Positions 43,570 through 53,556 of a DNA stretch of 64,000 nucleotides are shown in pieces; position 1 is the first letter of the stretch; every line of letters begins with the position of its first letter. The translations under genes were made by a program, and so were the position numbers. Origin of the DNA: Bradyrhizobium iriomotense (GTDB taxonomy: Bacteria; Pseudomonadota; Alphaproteobacteria; Rhizobiales; Xanthobacteraceae); the NCBI RefSeq assembly GCF_018129405.1, contig NZ_JAFCLP010000002.1:62001-126000 (forward strand), written 5' to 3'. The notes under the pieces were generated by a model, which ran no database searches, was not told the origin of the DNA, and saw only the letters and a list, made by a program, of their open reading frames with translations.

Positions 43570-44555
43570 CAGGCCGCGTCCCGCGTCTCGGCGCCCGTGA
43601 CGAGGTGGCAGGCGACCTGCCTGTTGCCGCCGACCGCCGAGAGCGCCGGCACCTCGCTCGCACAGCGCGCAATCGCCCGCGGACAGCGCGGATGGAAGGC
43701 GCAGCCTTGGGGCCGCGCTGCCGGGTTCGGCGGATCGCCTGCCAGCACGATGCGGCCGGCGCTGCGGCGGCCCGGCGCGGGCGACGCCGAGACCAGCGCC
43801 TGCGTGTAAGGATGCTCGGGGCGCGCAAAGAGATCGTCGGCGCTGCCGATCTCGACGATGCGGCCGAGATACATCACGGCGACGATCGTGCTGATCTGCC
43901 TGACGACGCGCAGATCGTGGCTGATGAATAGCAGCGTGAGCCCAAGCTGCGCCTGGAGGTCGCAAAGCAGGTTCACCACCTGCGCCTGGATCGAGACGTC
44001 GAGCGCGCTGACCGGCTCGTCGCAGACCAGGAAATCCGGCTTCGTCGCCAGCGCCCGCGCCAGCACGATGCGCTGCCGCTGCCCGCCCGAGAGCGCGCCG
44101 GGATAGCGCGCGCCGTGCGCCGGTGTCAGCTCGACCGCGCGCAGCAATTCGCGCACCCGCTCCTCGCGCTCGGCGGGCGTGCCGAGGCCGTGGATGTCGA
44201 GCGGCTCGCGGATCTGCGTTGCGACCGGCAGGCGCCGGTCCAGCGCGCCGAGCGGGTCCTGGAAGATCATCTGCATCCGCGCGCGCTGCGTGCGCCAGGC
44301 GGCCGTCCCTAGCGCGGCCATCGGCTTGCCGTCGAACCGCACCTCGCCGCGGTCGGGCGGCTCGAGACCGAGAACGATCCGGCCGGTGGTGGACTTGCCC
44401 GAGCCGGACTCGCCGACGAGGCCCAGCGTTTCGCCCTTGGCAATTGCGAGCGACACGCCGTCGACGGCATGCACGGCCGTCGCTCGGCCGAACATTCCGG
44501 AGCGCATGCTGTAGCTGCGGGAGATCATGGAGACCTCGACGAGCGGCGCGCTCAT
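43569..44555 (-). CDS. Peptide-type ABC transporter ATP-binding protein DppF/OppF
   Basis: 328 residues. Walker [18 protein letters not shown]-loop IFQDPLGALDRRLPV, signature [16 protein letters not shown], Walker B FLVCDEPVSALDVS and the switch histidine in FISHDLRVV. The C-terminal oligopeptide region has CAFHPRCPRAIARC, the cysteine motif of this family. Start overlaps the previous gene by four bases (ATGA). Confidence 0.94.
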   Translation of the reverse strand: MSAPLVEVSMISRSYSMRSGMFGRATAVHAVDGVSLAIAKGETLGLVGESGSGKSTTGRIVLGLEPPDRGEVRFDGKPMAALGTAAWRTQRARMQMIFQDPLGALDRRLPVATQIREPLDIHGLGTPAEREERVRELLRAVELTPAHGARYPGALSGGQRQRIVLARALATKPDFLVCDEPVSALDVSIQAQVVNLLCDLQAQLGLTLLFISHDLRVVRQISTIVAVMYLGRIVEIGSADDLFARPEHPYTQALVSASPAPGRRSAGRIVLAGDPPNPAARPQGCAFHPRCPRAIARCASEVPALSAVGGNRQVACHLVTGAETRDAA

Positions 44556-45535
44556 TCGGCGGCCATCCCGAGCAGCGTGCGGCGCGAGGCCTCGGCGCGG
44601 ATGCAGGCGACGGTGCGATCGTCGCTGATGAGCGCCAGGCTCGGCGCGGCAAGGCCGCACGGCTCGGCCGCGAGCGCACAGCGCGGCGCGAAGGCGCAGC
44701 CGCTGGGCATGTGCGCGGGATCAGGCACCGTGCCGGGAATGGCGGTGAGACGGCGGCGCGGTCCGTCGAGCGGCGGCAGTGCGCCGATCAGCCCCTGCGC
44801 GTAGGGATGAACGGGATCGGCAAAGAGCTGGTTGCTGGGTGCCTGCTCGACGATGCGGCCGGCATACATCACCGCGACGCGGTCGCAATTCTCGGCGACG
44901 ACGCCGAGATCGTGGCTGATCAGCACCATCGCCATGCTCATCTCGCGGCGGATGGTGGAGAGCAGCTCCAGGATCTGCGCCTGGATGGTGGCATCGAGCG
45001 CCGTGGTCGGCTCGTCCGCGATCAGGAGGTCCGGATTTCCGGCGAGCGCCATCGCGATCATGATGCGCTGGACCTGGCCGCCGGAGAATTCGTGCGGATA
45101 GGCGGAGAGCCGTCGTGCGGCGTCGGGGATGCCGACGAGATCGAGCAGCCGCTTCGCTTCGGCCTTCACCGCCTCGCCCTGGAGGTCGCGATGCAGTGCC
45201 AGCGCTTCGCAGAGCTGTTTGCGAATGGTCAGCACCGGGTTGAGCGCGCTCGCCGGATCCTGGAAGATCATGGCGACCCGCCCGCCCCTGACATGATCGA
45301 GCTCGGCGGCCGGCGCGCCAAGAAGTTCACGTCCATCGAGCCGCACGGAGCCCGAGACCTTCGCATGCCGAGGCAACAGGCCGAGCGCGGCGAGCCACGT
45401 CACCGACTTGCCGGAGCCGGATTCGCCGACGAGGCCGAGAGCCTCGCCCCTGCCGAGCGCGAGATCGACACCACGCAACACCGGCACGTCATTGAAGGCG
45501 ATGCTCAGGCCTTCGATGCTGACCAGCGGCGCCAC
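44552..45535 (-). CDS. Peptide-type ABC transporter ATP-binding protein DppD/OppD
   Basis: 327 residues. Walker [19 protein letters not shown]-loop [15 protein letters not shown], signature [16 protein letters not shown], Walker [16 protein letters not shown], switch LISHDLGVV, and the C-terminal [14 protein letters not shown] motif. One base separates it from the substrate-binding gene. Confidence 0.94.
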   Translation of the reverse strand: MAPLVSIEGLSIAFNDVPVLRGVDLALGRGEALGLVGESGSGKSVTWLAALGLLPRHAKVSGSVRLDGRELLGAPAAELDHVRGGRVAMIFQDPASALNPVLTIRKQLCEALALHRDLQGEAVKAEAKRLLDLVGIPDAARRLSAYPHEFSGGQVQRIMIAMALAGNPDLLIADEPTTALDATIQAQILELLSTIRREMSMAMVLISHDLGVVAENCDRVAVMYAGRIVEQAPSNQLFADPVHPYAQGLIGALPPLDGPRRRLTAIPGTVPDPAHMPSGCAFAPRCALAAEPCGLAAPSLALISDDRTVACIRAEASRRTLLGMAAE

Positions 45536-45536
45536 C

Positions 45537-47174
45537 TCAGGCCTCGAAATTGCCGGCGCGGAAATCCATCGCGAAGGCGGGCGAGGCCTTCCACTTGATC
45601 GATTTCGGCTTGGCGGTGAAGGTCGCGTTCTGGTGCAGCACCGTGTAGGCGGGGTCCTCGCGCTCGGCGATCTCCAGCATGCGGCGGAACGCCTTCTTGC
45701 GGGCCGCGCGGTCGGTCGACGTCTCCAGGAATTCCGAGAGCGTGTTCAGCTCGGTGTTGGTCCATTCGCCGATCTGCTGCTGCTGGCCGTTCGGCCCGTG
45801 CTGTGCGACCAGCGACGACACCGGATCGTTGAAGGCGGCCGAATTCGACCAGTCGCGCACCGCGCGGGTCGGCGCGCGCTCCATGATCTGCGACCAGTTC
45901 TCCTTGGTCTCGATCTGCACGTTGAGGCCGACCGATTTCCACATCTCGACCAGGATCTGCGCGGTCGCGACCTGGTTGGTGTAGTAGTTGTTGAGCAGGC
46001 GATAGGGAATCGGATCGCCCTTGTAATTGGCCTGCTTGAGCAGATCCTGCGCGAGCTTGGGATCATAGGCCGGCACGCTCCAGTCGGCGTTGAACATGTC
46101 GCCGTAGAACTCCCACTGCAGGCCCTTCGGCACACGGGTGCGGCCGGCCCACAGGCTGTCGACGATGGCCTGGCGGTCGATCGCATGGGTGAAGGCGCGT
46201 CTGACCAGCGGATTGGCGAGCTGGGCGTGGTTCTTGTCGAACACGGTCAGGCGGTGATTTTGGATCGTGCCGCCCTGCACTTCGAACGCGGCATTCTTCT
46301 CGATGCCGGCGATCTGGTCCGGCGGGATGTCGCAGGCGAACTGGTATTCGCCCGAGAGCAGCCCGTTGATGCGGCTCGCGACTTCAGGGACTTCGAGGAA
46401 GCGGATGCGCTTGAGCGGCGGCCGGCCGCCCCAATATTCATCGTGGGCTTCCAGCGTCAGCGACACGTCGGGCTTGAGCTCGACGACCTTGTATGGGCCC
46501 GTGGTAACAGGCTTGCGCGCCCAGTCGAGATAGCTGGCGGATTCCTCCCAGGCACGGCGGTTCATGATGTCGGAGCCGTAGCGCGACAGCCGGCCCTCGA
46601 TCGTGACGTCGGGCGTCGCGTTGTAGAAGCGCACCGTATATTTGTCGACGGCATCGACGCGGACGAGGTCCGGCCAGATGCGGCGGGCAACCGCCGGCAC
46701 ATCGGGCGGCAGTTCCTTGCCCGGCCGCGGCGTCGGGATCTTCTCGAAGGCCTGGATGGTGGAGCGGCTCTTGGCCTCGGTCTCGCCGAACATGCGCTGG
46801 CGGCTGAAGGTGAAGACGACGTCCTCCGCCGTGAGCTCGTCGCCATTATGGAACTTGACGCCCTGGCGCAGCTTCACTTCGACGGTCTGGTCGTCGATGC
46901 GGCGCCATTCGGTGGCGAGACCCGGCACGGCCTCGAGGCTGCCGCGCCAGTTCTTGGAGATCAGGCCCTCCCAGATCGAGGAGAAGAACACGCGCTCACC
47001 GACATTGGACTGCTCGCGCAGCACGTCGAGCACGTTCGAATTGGTCACCTTCTGCACCGCGATCGTCACCGACGGACGATTGTCGCTCTGCGCGATGGCA
47101 AAGCGCGGCAGCAGCAACGTGCTTGCGGCCGCGCCGCCGGATTTCAGGATGGTGCGACGGGTGAGTTTGCTCAT
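45537..47174 (-). CDS. Peptide-type ABC transporter substrate-binding protein (SBP_bac_5)
   Basis: 545 residues. Signal MSKLTRRTILKSGGAAASTL ends at AIAQS and carries a twin-arginine-like pair. Family features: LATEWRRIDDQTVEVKLRQG, VKFHNGDELTAEDVVFTFSR, and RAFTHAIDRQAIVDSLWAGR. Ligands of this family range from peptides to sugars and opines; the neighbouring isomerase-like gene may argue for a non-peptide ligand. Confidence 0.93.
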   Translation of the reverse strand: MSKLTRRTILKSGGAAASTLLLPRFAIAQSDNRPSVTIAVQKVTNSNVLDVLREQSNVGERVFFSSIWEGLISKNWRGSLEAVPGLATEWRRIDDQTVEVKLRQGVKFHNGDELTAEDVVFTFSRQRMFGETEAKSRSTIQAFEKIPTPRPGKELPPDVPAVARRIWPDLVRVDAVDKYTVRFYNATPDVTIEGRLSRYGSDIMNRRAWEESASYLDWARKPVTTGPYKVVELKPDVSLTLEAHDEYWGGRPPLKRIRFLEVPEVASRINGLLSGEYQFACDIPPDQIAGIEKNAAFEVQGGTIQNHRLTVFDKNHAQLANPLVRRAFTHAIDRQAIVDSLWAGRTRVPKGLQWEFYGDMFNADWSVPAYDPKLAQDLLKQANYKGDPIPYRLLNNYYTNQVATAQILVEMWKSVGLNVQIETKENWSQIMERAPTRAVRDWSNSAAFNDPVSSLVAQHGPNGQQQQIGEWTNTELNTLSEFLETSTDRAARKKAFRRMLEIAEREDPAYTVLHQNATFTAKPKSIKWKASPAFAMDFRAGNFEA

Positions 47175-47204
47175 GATGATAAGTCCTGCCCTCGAGGATG
47201 TCGG

Positions 47205-48020
47205 TTATTCGGCGAGACCGAGCGCGGCGAGATGGGCAGCGCCGGCGCGGACGTCGTCGTGGTTGCGGAGCTCGAGGATCAGCCGCGGGTTGGAGGTCAG
47301 CCGTCCCAGCGCGCGGAACACGCCGACCCAGGGGATGTTGCCTTCGCCCGGCGCCCAGTGCCGGTCGGCAAAGCCGTCGGTGTCCTGGAGGTGCACATGC
47401 GCCAGCATGTCGCCGGCGGTCTCGACGTAATAGTCGACCGGCGGCGCGCCGGTGGAGATGTGGGCATAGTTGGCGTGACCGGTGTCGAGCGAGACGCGGA
47501 CCTTGCTGCTTTCGAGTGCCTTGGCGAGGCGCACGCGGTCGCGCGGGTCCTTGTCCTCGATGTTCTCGATGACGATCTCGCAGCCGATCGTCTCGGCGCG
47601 CGCGATCACCTCGGCGAGCGTCGCCTTGACGCGCTCGACCAGATTGCCGCGGTTGTCCGGGTAGAGGTCGAGATTGTTGTGGTCCCAGGTCGTGAACGGC
47701 GAATGGATCACCATCTGCGTCGCACCGAGGAACTCGGCGGCCTCAAGCCCCTGCAGCAGGCGCTTGGTCACGGCCTGGCGGATCATCGGGTCGTGGCTGT
47801 CGATCTTGAAGCCCCAGAACGGCCCGTGGATGCCGAGCCGGCCGGTGTGGCCCGCGAGCATCTGCTTGATCTCGCCGGCTGCGCTGCGCCAGTCGCCGTC
47901 GAGCAGATCGGCGCGGAAGAAATCCTGGATTTCGAGATCGCGCTGCCGTTCCAGGAGCCAGTCGCGATGCGAGGGGATCGATTTGATGGACAACGCGGCG
48001 CCCAACACCGGCTTCGACAT
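47205..48020 (-). CDS. Sugar phosphate isomerase/epimerase-type TIM-barrel protein
   Basis: 271 residues of the xylose-isomerase-like TIM-barrel/AP endonuclease 2 superfamily. Putative metal ligands: MVIHSPFTTWDH, EIVIENIEDKDP, VSLDTGHANYAH and MLAHVHLQDTDG (with HLQD). AAGGAG lies six bases before the ATG. It is the first gene of the peptide-type ABC operon, 30 bases from the substrate-binding gene, so it likely acts on the imported compound or its product. Confidence 0.88.
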   Translation of the reverse strand: MSKPVLGAALSIKSIPSHRDWLLERQRDLEIQDFFRADLLDGDWRSAAGEIKQMLAGHTGRLGIHGPFWGFKIDSHDPMIRQAVTKRLLQGLEAAEFLGATQMVIHSPFTTWDHNNLDLYPDNRGNLVERVKATLAEVIARAETIGCEIVIENIEDKDPRDRVRLAKALESSKVRVSLDTGHANYAHISTGAPPVDYYVETAGDMLAHVHLQDTDGFADRHWAPGEGNIPWVGVFRALGRLTSNPRLILELRNHDDVRAGAAHLAALGLAE

Positions 48021-48364
48021 GGCTTGCTCCTTCGGTCGTCAGCGATGACGAGGAGCAGCGCTAGACCAGTTCAGTGACAGGCCCGTGAAATCGAGGTTCC
48101 GCAGCGTCGCGCAGGTGTGGACATCCAGCGCATCGCCAGCATCGATCTTGTGCAATGGCGCGCCGTCGATGCAGGCACGTGCAGTTTGCCGCAGAAGCAA
48201 GTTGAATCGTGTCCGTAGTGATCCGGAATGGAATCCTATTCCGATCTCGCGTACATCGCGCGACATCGATCGGCGGCCACTTCCAAGGGCATCACCCTCT
48301 GATCGCGCACCAAGGGGTTGGGGGACCACATGGGGCGGGGGATCGAAGGCTGGGGCAAGGTGAC

Positions 48365-48395
48365 GAGGTCCGGACTCCTAGGCACTCCGGACCTC
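48365..48395. terminator. Perfect 10-bp hairpin
   Basis: GAGGTCCGGA pairs with TCCGGACCTC around an 11-base loop. Lies about 85 bases past the DUF1236 stop; second, back-up structure. Confidence 0.5.
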
Positions 48396-48420
48396 GGAAC
48401 TTTTCAGATTGAACGCACAT

Positions 48421-48453
48421 CGCGCCGTCCGGCTGGTTCAGCCGGGCGGCGCG
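48421..48453 (-). terminator. Terminator-like hairpin after the DUF1236 gene
   Basis: CGCGCCGTCCGGCT pairs with AGCCGGGCGGCGCG over loop GGTTC, 14 bp with one G-T pair, 25 bases beyond the stop at 48479. No T-run on the minus strand. Confidence 0.6.
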
Positions 48454-48478
48454 TTGTCGTTTCAGCGTCGTCTTCCGG

Positions 48479-49723
48479 TCAGCGCGTTTGCGGCTCGAGC
48501 GTGACCGTGCAGTCGCCCTGCCCTTGCGTCGCCACGACGATGTCGCCCGCGGCGGCACCGAGGGCGATCGGCGCAGACGAGCCGCCGCCGGGCATCTGAA
48601 CCGTCACGCTCAACGAATCCGTGCGCGCCGTCGAGCCGACCGTCGTGGGTTCCGCCTCCGCAACGTTGCCGGAGGCGTCGCGCCGCATGACGCGGCAATT
48701 CACGTTATTGCTCGCGTTGCTGCCGGCGGCAGCCACGCTCGATGCGGCGGCGCCGCCCATTTGTGCGCGGGCCCGCGATGGATCGCGCGGCACCTGGCTG
48801 ACGATGCGATGCGTCCGCGGCTCCACGATGACGACGTCGTCATCCGTCGCGAAATACTCGTAGTCCCGATACTGGGGCTCGATCGAGACGATCTCGGGCG
48901 GCAAGCGGTACAGACGCACGCGCGAGGGAATCGTCTCGCCGACTCGGATCGAGATGTTCAGATTGCGCTCCGGCTGGGCGAGGCGTACGCGGCTGACCGT
49001 TTCAGACATCCGCACCTGCCTCTCGGTTGTCACCTGAGCCTGCTGATTGACCTGCGTATTGGTCTGGGGCGTCTGGTTGGCCTGATTGGTTTGCGTGCCC
49101 GTCGCAGCAGGAGCGCTCTGGGCATTGCTGGCCGGAGCCGTCCGGCTTGTGTCCGTCGCTGTTGCCGGCCGGCCCTGCTGCGCCGGAGGCGGTTGCTCGG
49201 CGGCATTGCGCGGCGGCTGGTTGCGCTCGTTCTGCTGAGCAGCCGGGCCCGTCTTGGACTTCTCCGACTCGGCCGTTGATTTCTGCGGCGCGGACTTGTC
49301 CTGCTTTGTCTGCGCGCTGCTCTTGCCGCTGTCGCGTCCTGCTTTCTCTGCCTCGCGGTTGCGATCGCGCGCAGTCTCGCGAGAATCCTGCGCCTGATCC
49401 TTCGCCTTCGGCTGATTGCGCTCGGCAGACGGGGCCGGCTGGCGCTTGTCGTCGCTGGCCTCGTGCTTGGCGCCCCCCTTGTCCTCGCGGCCCCCGCCCT
49501 GCATTCGCTCCTGAGCGCCCTGTGCACGTTCCTGAACACGATCTTGACCGCGTTCTTGAAGGCGTTCCTGGGCCGCACCACCGCGTTGCGGTGCAGCGCC
49601 CTTCGCCGGTTCCTCGCTCCGTTTCGGCTCGTCTTTGCGCTCGCCGGGCGCCTGGGCGTAAGCGAGCCCGGACGCGAGCATCAGGCCGATGGCCGCAGTC
49701 GATAACATTAAGTGCTTCCGCAT
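48479..49723 (-). CDS. DUF1236 secreted protein with a long low-complexity region
   Basis: 414 residues. Signal peptide MRKHLMLSTAAIGLMLASGL ends AYAQA. Residues 25-240 are low complexity, first Lys/Glu/Arg/Gln then Gln/Asn/Thr/Ala, disordered. The DUF1236 unit follows (VGETIPSRVRLYRLPPEIVS, YFATDDDVVIVEPRTHRIVS). A C-terminal beta-rich domain ends in DCTVTLEPQTR. GAGGAGAGGG precedes ATG 49723. DUF1236 proteins are periplasmic or envelope proteins of unknown role. Confidence 0.88.
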   Translation of the reverse strand: MRKHLMLSTAAIGLMLASGLAYAQAPGERKDEPKRSEEPAKGAAPQRGGAAQERLQERGQDRVQERAQGAQERMQGGGREDKGGAKHEASDDKRQPAPSAERNQPKAKDQAQDSRETARDRNREAEKAGRDSGKSSAQTKQDKSAPQKSTAESEKSKTGPAAQQNERNQPPRNAAEQPPPAQQGRPATATDTSRTAPASNAQSAPAATGTQTNQANQTPQTNTQVNQQAQVTTERQVRMSETVSRVRLAQPERNLNISIRVGETIPSRVRLYRLPPEIVSIEPQYRDYEYFATDDDVVIVEPRTHRIVSQVPRDPSRARAQMGGAAASSVAAAGSNASNNVNCRVMRRDASGNVAEAEPTTVGSTARTDSLSVTVQMPGGGSSAPIALGAAAGDIVVATQGQGDCTVTLEPQTR

Positions 49724-49829
49724 TGTCCCTCTCCTCAACAAATCGCAATGACAGACGCGAACGTTCTGTCCGTGCGAATGTTCCTGAGCAGGAACGCAGC
49801 CATTCACCAGTGAGCGGATCAGGTAGCGC

Positions 49830-50213
49830 TCACATCGCATCCTTCAGCGTCAGCCGCGCCGTGAACGTCACGCTGATCTTGCCGACCAGCGCCATGCCCT
49901 CGACTTCGGCGCCGCCGGGGAAATAGTCGCCGGAAAAGCCGCAGGTGACCTCCCTGCCTCCGAACACCAACGTCTTGCCGACCGCTTCCGTGTGCTGGTT
50001 GACGATCATGTCACCGCGCCACTTCCCGTTCCGGAAGGTGTAGCTGCCGGTGTAGTAGAAATAGCTGTCGCCACCCATGATGCGGCCGTCGCAGAGCACG
50101 ACCACGCCCCTCGCCTGTCCGCGCTTGCCCTCACGCATTTCGATGTCGAAAATGTAGAGGCCGTTGATGACGCTGGCCCCTTCACCCGCCTCTGAGCCTT
50201 TCCCGGCCGTCAT
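49830..50213 (-). CDS. GrlR-family protein
   Basis: 127 residues. VINGLYIFDIEMREG, GVVVLCDGRIMGGDSYFYYT, GSYTFRNGKWRGDMIVNQHT and FSGDYFPGGAEVEG match the eight-stranded barrel family named after GrlR, the inhibitor of the virulence activator GrlA. In soil bacteria its role is unknown; no type III secretion genes are near. It lies 36 bases after nadE and may share its transcript. Confidence 0.8.
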   Translation of the reverse strand: MTAGKGSEAGEGASVINGLYIFDIEMREGKRGQARGVVVLCDGRIMGGDSYFYYTGSYTFRNGKWRGDMIVNQHTEAVGKTLVFGGREVTCGFSGDYFPGGAEVEGMALVGKISVTFTARLTLKDAM

Positions 50214-50249
50214 CAGATCGCTCCCAGCAATATCAATCCGCCGCGCCGA

Positions 50250-52283
50250 TCAGCTCGGCACGTTCCGCTCGAGATCCTCGAGCCAGGCCGCGGCGCTCGA
50301 ATCCGAGGGCGCGCGCCAGTCGCCGCGCGGCGACAATGAGCCGCCGGCCGACACCTTCGGGCCGTTCGGCATGGCCGAGCGCTTGAACTGGCTGAAGGCG
50401 AAGAAGCGGCGCAGGTACACCTCTAACCAACGCCGGATCTCGGGAAGATCATAGGCCTTGCGCCGATCATTCGGGAACGCCGGCGGCCATTCGCCCTTGC
50501 CGACGTCCTTCCACGCCTGCAGCGCCATGAACGCGATCTTGGATGGCCGCATGCCGAAGCGCAGCGTGTAGAACAGGTTGAAATCCTGCAGCTCATAGGG
50601 ACCGACCGAGGCTTCCGTGCTCTGCGGCTTCTCGCCGGGCAGCACGGGCACCAGCTCAGGCGAGATTTCGGCCGCGAGGATCGAGCCCAAGGTCCGGTTC
50701 ACGTCAGCGCTAAACTGTTTCGAGGCGATCACCCAGCGGATCAGATGCTGGATCAGCGTCTTCGGCACGCCGGCGTTGACATTGTAATGCGCCATCTGGT
50801 CGCCGACGCCATAGGTGCACCAGCCGAGCGCGAGCTCGGAGAGATCGCCGGTTCCAATGACGATGCCGCCGTGATGATTGGCGAGCCGGAACAGATAGTC
50901 CGTGCGCAGGCCCGCCTGCACGTTCTCGAAGGTGACGTCGTAGACCTTCTCGCCCTTGCCAAAGGGATGGCCGATGTCCTTCAGCATCTGCGTCGCCGTG
51001 GTGCGGATGTCGAGCTCCTGCCAGCTGGTCTGCAACGCCTTCATCAGCGCCAGCGCATTGGTCTTGCTTTCGCTGCCGGTGGCAAAGCCGGGCATGGTGT
51101 AGGCGAGGATGTTCTCACGCGGCAGGCCGAGCAGGTCGACGGCCTTGGCGGCAACGATCAGCGCATGGGTGGAATCGAGCCCGCCCGAGACGCCGATCAC
51201 GACGCGCCTGGTGCCGGTCGCGCGCATGCGCTGCACGAGGCCGGCGACCTGGATGTTGTAGGCCTCGTAGCAATCCTGCTCGAGCAGGCTCTCATCGCTC
51301 GGCACGAACGGGAAGCGCTCGACCTTGCGCAGGAACCCGATATCGGCGGCCGGCGGCTTCAGGGCGAACGTTACCTTGCGGAAGAACGCCTCGCGCTGGC
51401 GGCGGTTGTCGTCGAAAGTGCCCATCAGGGCTCGCTCCTGCCTGAGCAGGTCGAGATCGACGTCGGCATAGGTGATCTGGCCGCTCTGGCGAAACCGTTC
51501 GCCTTCGGCCAGCAGCACGCCGTTCTCGTAGATCGAGGTCTGGCCGTCCCAGGCCAGATCGGTGGTCGATTCCCCGGCCCCGGCGGCGGAATAGACGTAG
51601 GCCGCAAGGCAGCGCGCCGAGGTCGACTGGCACAGTAGCGCGCGCGAGCGCGCCCGGCCGATCGTGATCGGGCTGCCCGAGAGATTGATCAGCACGCTGG
51701 CACCCGCCAGCGCGAGCTCCGAGGCCGGCGTGACGGGGATCCACATGTCCTCGCAGATCTCGACGCCGATGGTCAGGCCCGGGACGTCCTCGGCCGCGAA
51801 CAGCAGGTCGACGCCGAACGGGGCGTGCAGACCGCCAAAGGCAATGGTCTCGCCGGCGATTCCGGCGCCGGAGGCGAAATGGCGTCCCTCGTAGAACTCG
51901 CGGTAGGTCGGCAGGTACGATTTCGGAACGACGCCAAGGACGTTGCCGCGATGGATGACGACGGCGCAATTGTAGATGCGATGACCAAAGCGCAGCGGCG
52001 CGCCGACGATCAGCACGGTCATCAGCGCGGCGGAGGCCTCGACGATGGTGACGAGCCCGCGCTCGACCGCATCGAGCAGCGGATCCTGCTTCACCAGGTC
52101 CTCGATCGCATAACCGGACAGGCACAGCTCGGGAAACACGGCCAGCGCCACCGACTGCTCGTGGCAGGCATTGGCCGCCGCCAGGACGGCCTTCGCATTG
52201 GCCGAGGGATCGGCCACATGCGAGGTGGTCACGCAGGCCGCCACGCGCGCAAATCCGTGAGTGTAGATCGAATGGAAAGTCAT
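50250..52283 (-). CDS. nadE: Glutamine-dependent NAD synthase
   Basis: Final step of NAD synthesis, 677 residues. The N-terminal nitrilase-fold glutaminase has Glu ([16 protein letters not shown]), Lys ([15 protein letters not shown]) and the nucleophile Cys ([12 protein letters not shown]). The C-terminal synthetase has the P-loop [20 protein letters not shown]. Length and order match the bacterial two-domain enzyme. ATG 52283 is used. A nicotinamidase gene lies upstream in the same direction, consistent with NAD salvage. Confidence 0.96.
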   Translation of the reverse strand: MTFHSIYTHGFARVAACVTTSHVADPSANAKAVLAAANACHEQSVALAVFPELCLSGYAIEDLVKQDPLLDAVERGLVTIVEASAALMTVLIVGAPLRFGHRIYNCAVVIHRGNVLGVVPKSYLPTYREFYEGRHFASGAGIAGETIAFGGLHAPFGVDLLFAAEDVPGLTIGVEICEDMWIPVTPASELALAGASVLINLSGSPITIGRARSRALLCQSTSARCLAAYVYSAAGAGESTTDLAWDGQTSIYENGVLLAEGERFRQSGQITYADVDLDLLRQERALMGTFDDNRRQREAFFRKVTFALKPPAADIGFLRKVERFPFVPSDESLLEQDCYEAYNIQVAGLVQRMRATGTRRVVIGVSGGLDSTHALIVAAKAVDLLGLPRENILAYTMPGFATGSESKTNALALMKALQTSWQELDIRTTATQMLKDIGHPFGKGEKVYDVTFENVQAGLRTDYLFRLANHHGGIVIGTGDLSELALGWCTYGVGDQMAHYNVNAGVPKTLIQHLIRWVIASKQFSADVNRTLGSILAAEISPELVPVLPGEKPQSTEASVGPYELQDFNLFYTLRFGMRPSKIAFMALQAWKDVGKGEWPPAFPNDRRKAYDLPEIRRWLEVYLRRFFAFSQFKRSAMPNGPKVSAGGSLSPRGDWRAPSDSSAAAWLEDLERNVPS

Positions 52284-52424
52284 CGCGCGCAGTACCCTTA
52301 AATCTTCGTCCGGCCGGCCGCCGTCAGCTCCGGTCATATGTAGCCCATCGACCTGGCCCCGTGCAGGCCATCCGCCATCATGCATAACGGATTTGCGCCC
52401 CGGCCGGCCCAGCGCCGGGCGACT

Positions 52425-53540
52425 TCAAGCGCTGCGGGCCAGGACACCGGCCAGATCGCCGCGCAGCCACTCGGCGATCCGAGGCCAGGCATGCGCGTGG
52501 GTCCGCGCGCCCATGAACAGGCCGAGATGGTTGCTCGGCTCGGACGCCGCCGCAATGAAGGCTGGTGGCGTACCGACAAGCCGGGCGGTGGCGAGCGCCT
52601 GCGTCGCCGGCACCACCTCGTCGTCGAGCCCTGCCAGCAGAAAGATCGGCACCTTGACGTCCTTGAGACGAACCTTTCGGCCGAGTGCGACGAAATTGCC
52701 GCCGGCAATCCGGTTCTCCCGGAAGATCCAGTTGACGATCTCCAGATAATAGGTGCCGGGCAGATCGAGGGGCTCCACATTCCACTGGTCGAAGCGCGCG
52801 AGCAGCGCCGCGCCTTCCTCGTCCGAAAGCTCCTTCTGCAAGGCGGCTGCGATATCCTCGCGGCTCGGCGCCTTCGACCAGACGCGCAACATCTCTTTGC
52901 CGCTGACATTGCCACCGCCACGCGCGACGAGCTGGTCGTAGACCATGCCGGGCGCGTTGCGGGCGAGCCGCGACATCGCCGAGTCGATCGACAGGTCGAC
53001 CGGCGCGCCTGCCAGCACCAGCCGCCGCACCTTGGCCGGAAAGCGTGCCGCGTAAAGCAGCGACAGCCAGCCGCCCTGGCACAGACCGACGAGATCGACC
53101 GGCGCGCCGATCTCGTCGACGGCGACGTTTAGATCGGACAGATAGCTGTCGATCGAGAGATAGCGCATATCTGATGTCGCCGACCGCCAATCGGTGAGAT
53201 AGACCCGGTCGATGCCGCCTCTTTGCAGCGACTGCACCACGCTGTGCCCGGGCGCGAAGTCGGCGATCAGGGCCCGATGCAGCGCATAGGGCGCGCAGAC
53301 CAGCGCCGGCTGGCCGGACCGGTCCGTCGTGCAATTGCGCAGGCGCATGGTCGCAAGCTCCAGCGCCACCGTGCTCGGCGTCGTCCACGGCAGGCTGCTG
53401 TCGGCCGGCTCAGCCGGCCCGCGCTCCATCCACCAGAAGCAGGCATCCATCGCGAGCCGCGCCGCTGCAAACGGCCACAGCAGCGGGTCGTCTTGGACGT
53501 GATCCGGTCCGCCCGGCGGTTTGCCTGTCTTCTTCGCCAC
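52425..53540 (-). CDS. PhaC-like alpha/beta hydrolase with cysteine nucleophile
   Basis: 371 residues. The nucleophile elbow VDLVGLCQGGWLSLLYAARF has Cys where most hydrolases have Ser, as in polyhydroxyalkanoate synthases; the acid (LAGLDDEVVP) and histidine (SEPSNHLGLFMG) complete the triad. VYLTDWRSATSDMRYLSIDS resembles the PhaC 'YLTDW' region. It is shorter than class I PhaC (about 600 residues) and close to class III PhaC or PHA depolymerase-like proteins. GTG at 53540 is preferred, preceded by GAGGAG. It begins 16 bases after the nicotinamidase stop and precedes nadE. Substrate unknown. Confidence 0.8.
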   Translation of the reverse strand: MAKKTGKPPGGPDHVQDDPLLWPFAAARLAMDACFWWMERGPAEPADSSLPWTTPSTVALELATMRLRNCTTDRSGQPALVCAPYALHRALIADFAPGHSVVQSLQRGGIDRVYLTDWRSATSDMRYLSIDSYLSDLNVAVDEIGAPVDLVGLCQGGWLSLLYAARFPAKVRRLVLAGAPVDLSIDSAMSRLARNAPGMVYDQLVARGGGNVSGKEMLRVWSKAPSREDIAAALQKELSDEEGAALLARFDQWNVEPLDLPGTYYLEIVNWIFRENRIAGGNFVALGRKVRLKDVKVPIFLLAGLDDEVVPATQALATARLVGTPPAFIAAASEPSNHLGLFMGARTHAHAWPRIAEWLRGDLAGVLARSA

Positions 53541-53556
53541 GTCTATCTCGCGCTCC

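Larger units (their letters stand above)
48021..48478. other. Intergenic region with two hairpins
   Basis: 458 bases. Contains the promoter region of the peptide ABC operon on the left and two stem-loops on the right (48365-48395, 48421-48453) that probably end the DUF1236 transcript. No gene supported. Confidence 0.5.

Noticed and set aside
45408-48077. A very long open frame (889 codons) on the plus strand opposite the peptide ABC operon
   Set aside because: It is the mirror of well-supported minus-strand genes with conserved motifs; GC-rich codon bias leaves the opposite frame open. Its translation is Arg/His/Asp-rich and matches no family.
52425-53540. Calling the PhaC-like protein a true polyhydroxyalkanoate synthase
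   Set aside because: It is much shorter than class I PhaC and no phaA, phaB, phaE or phasin gene is adjacent; only the elbow and triad are shared.
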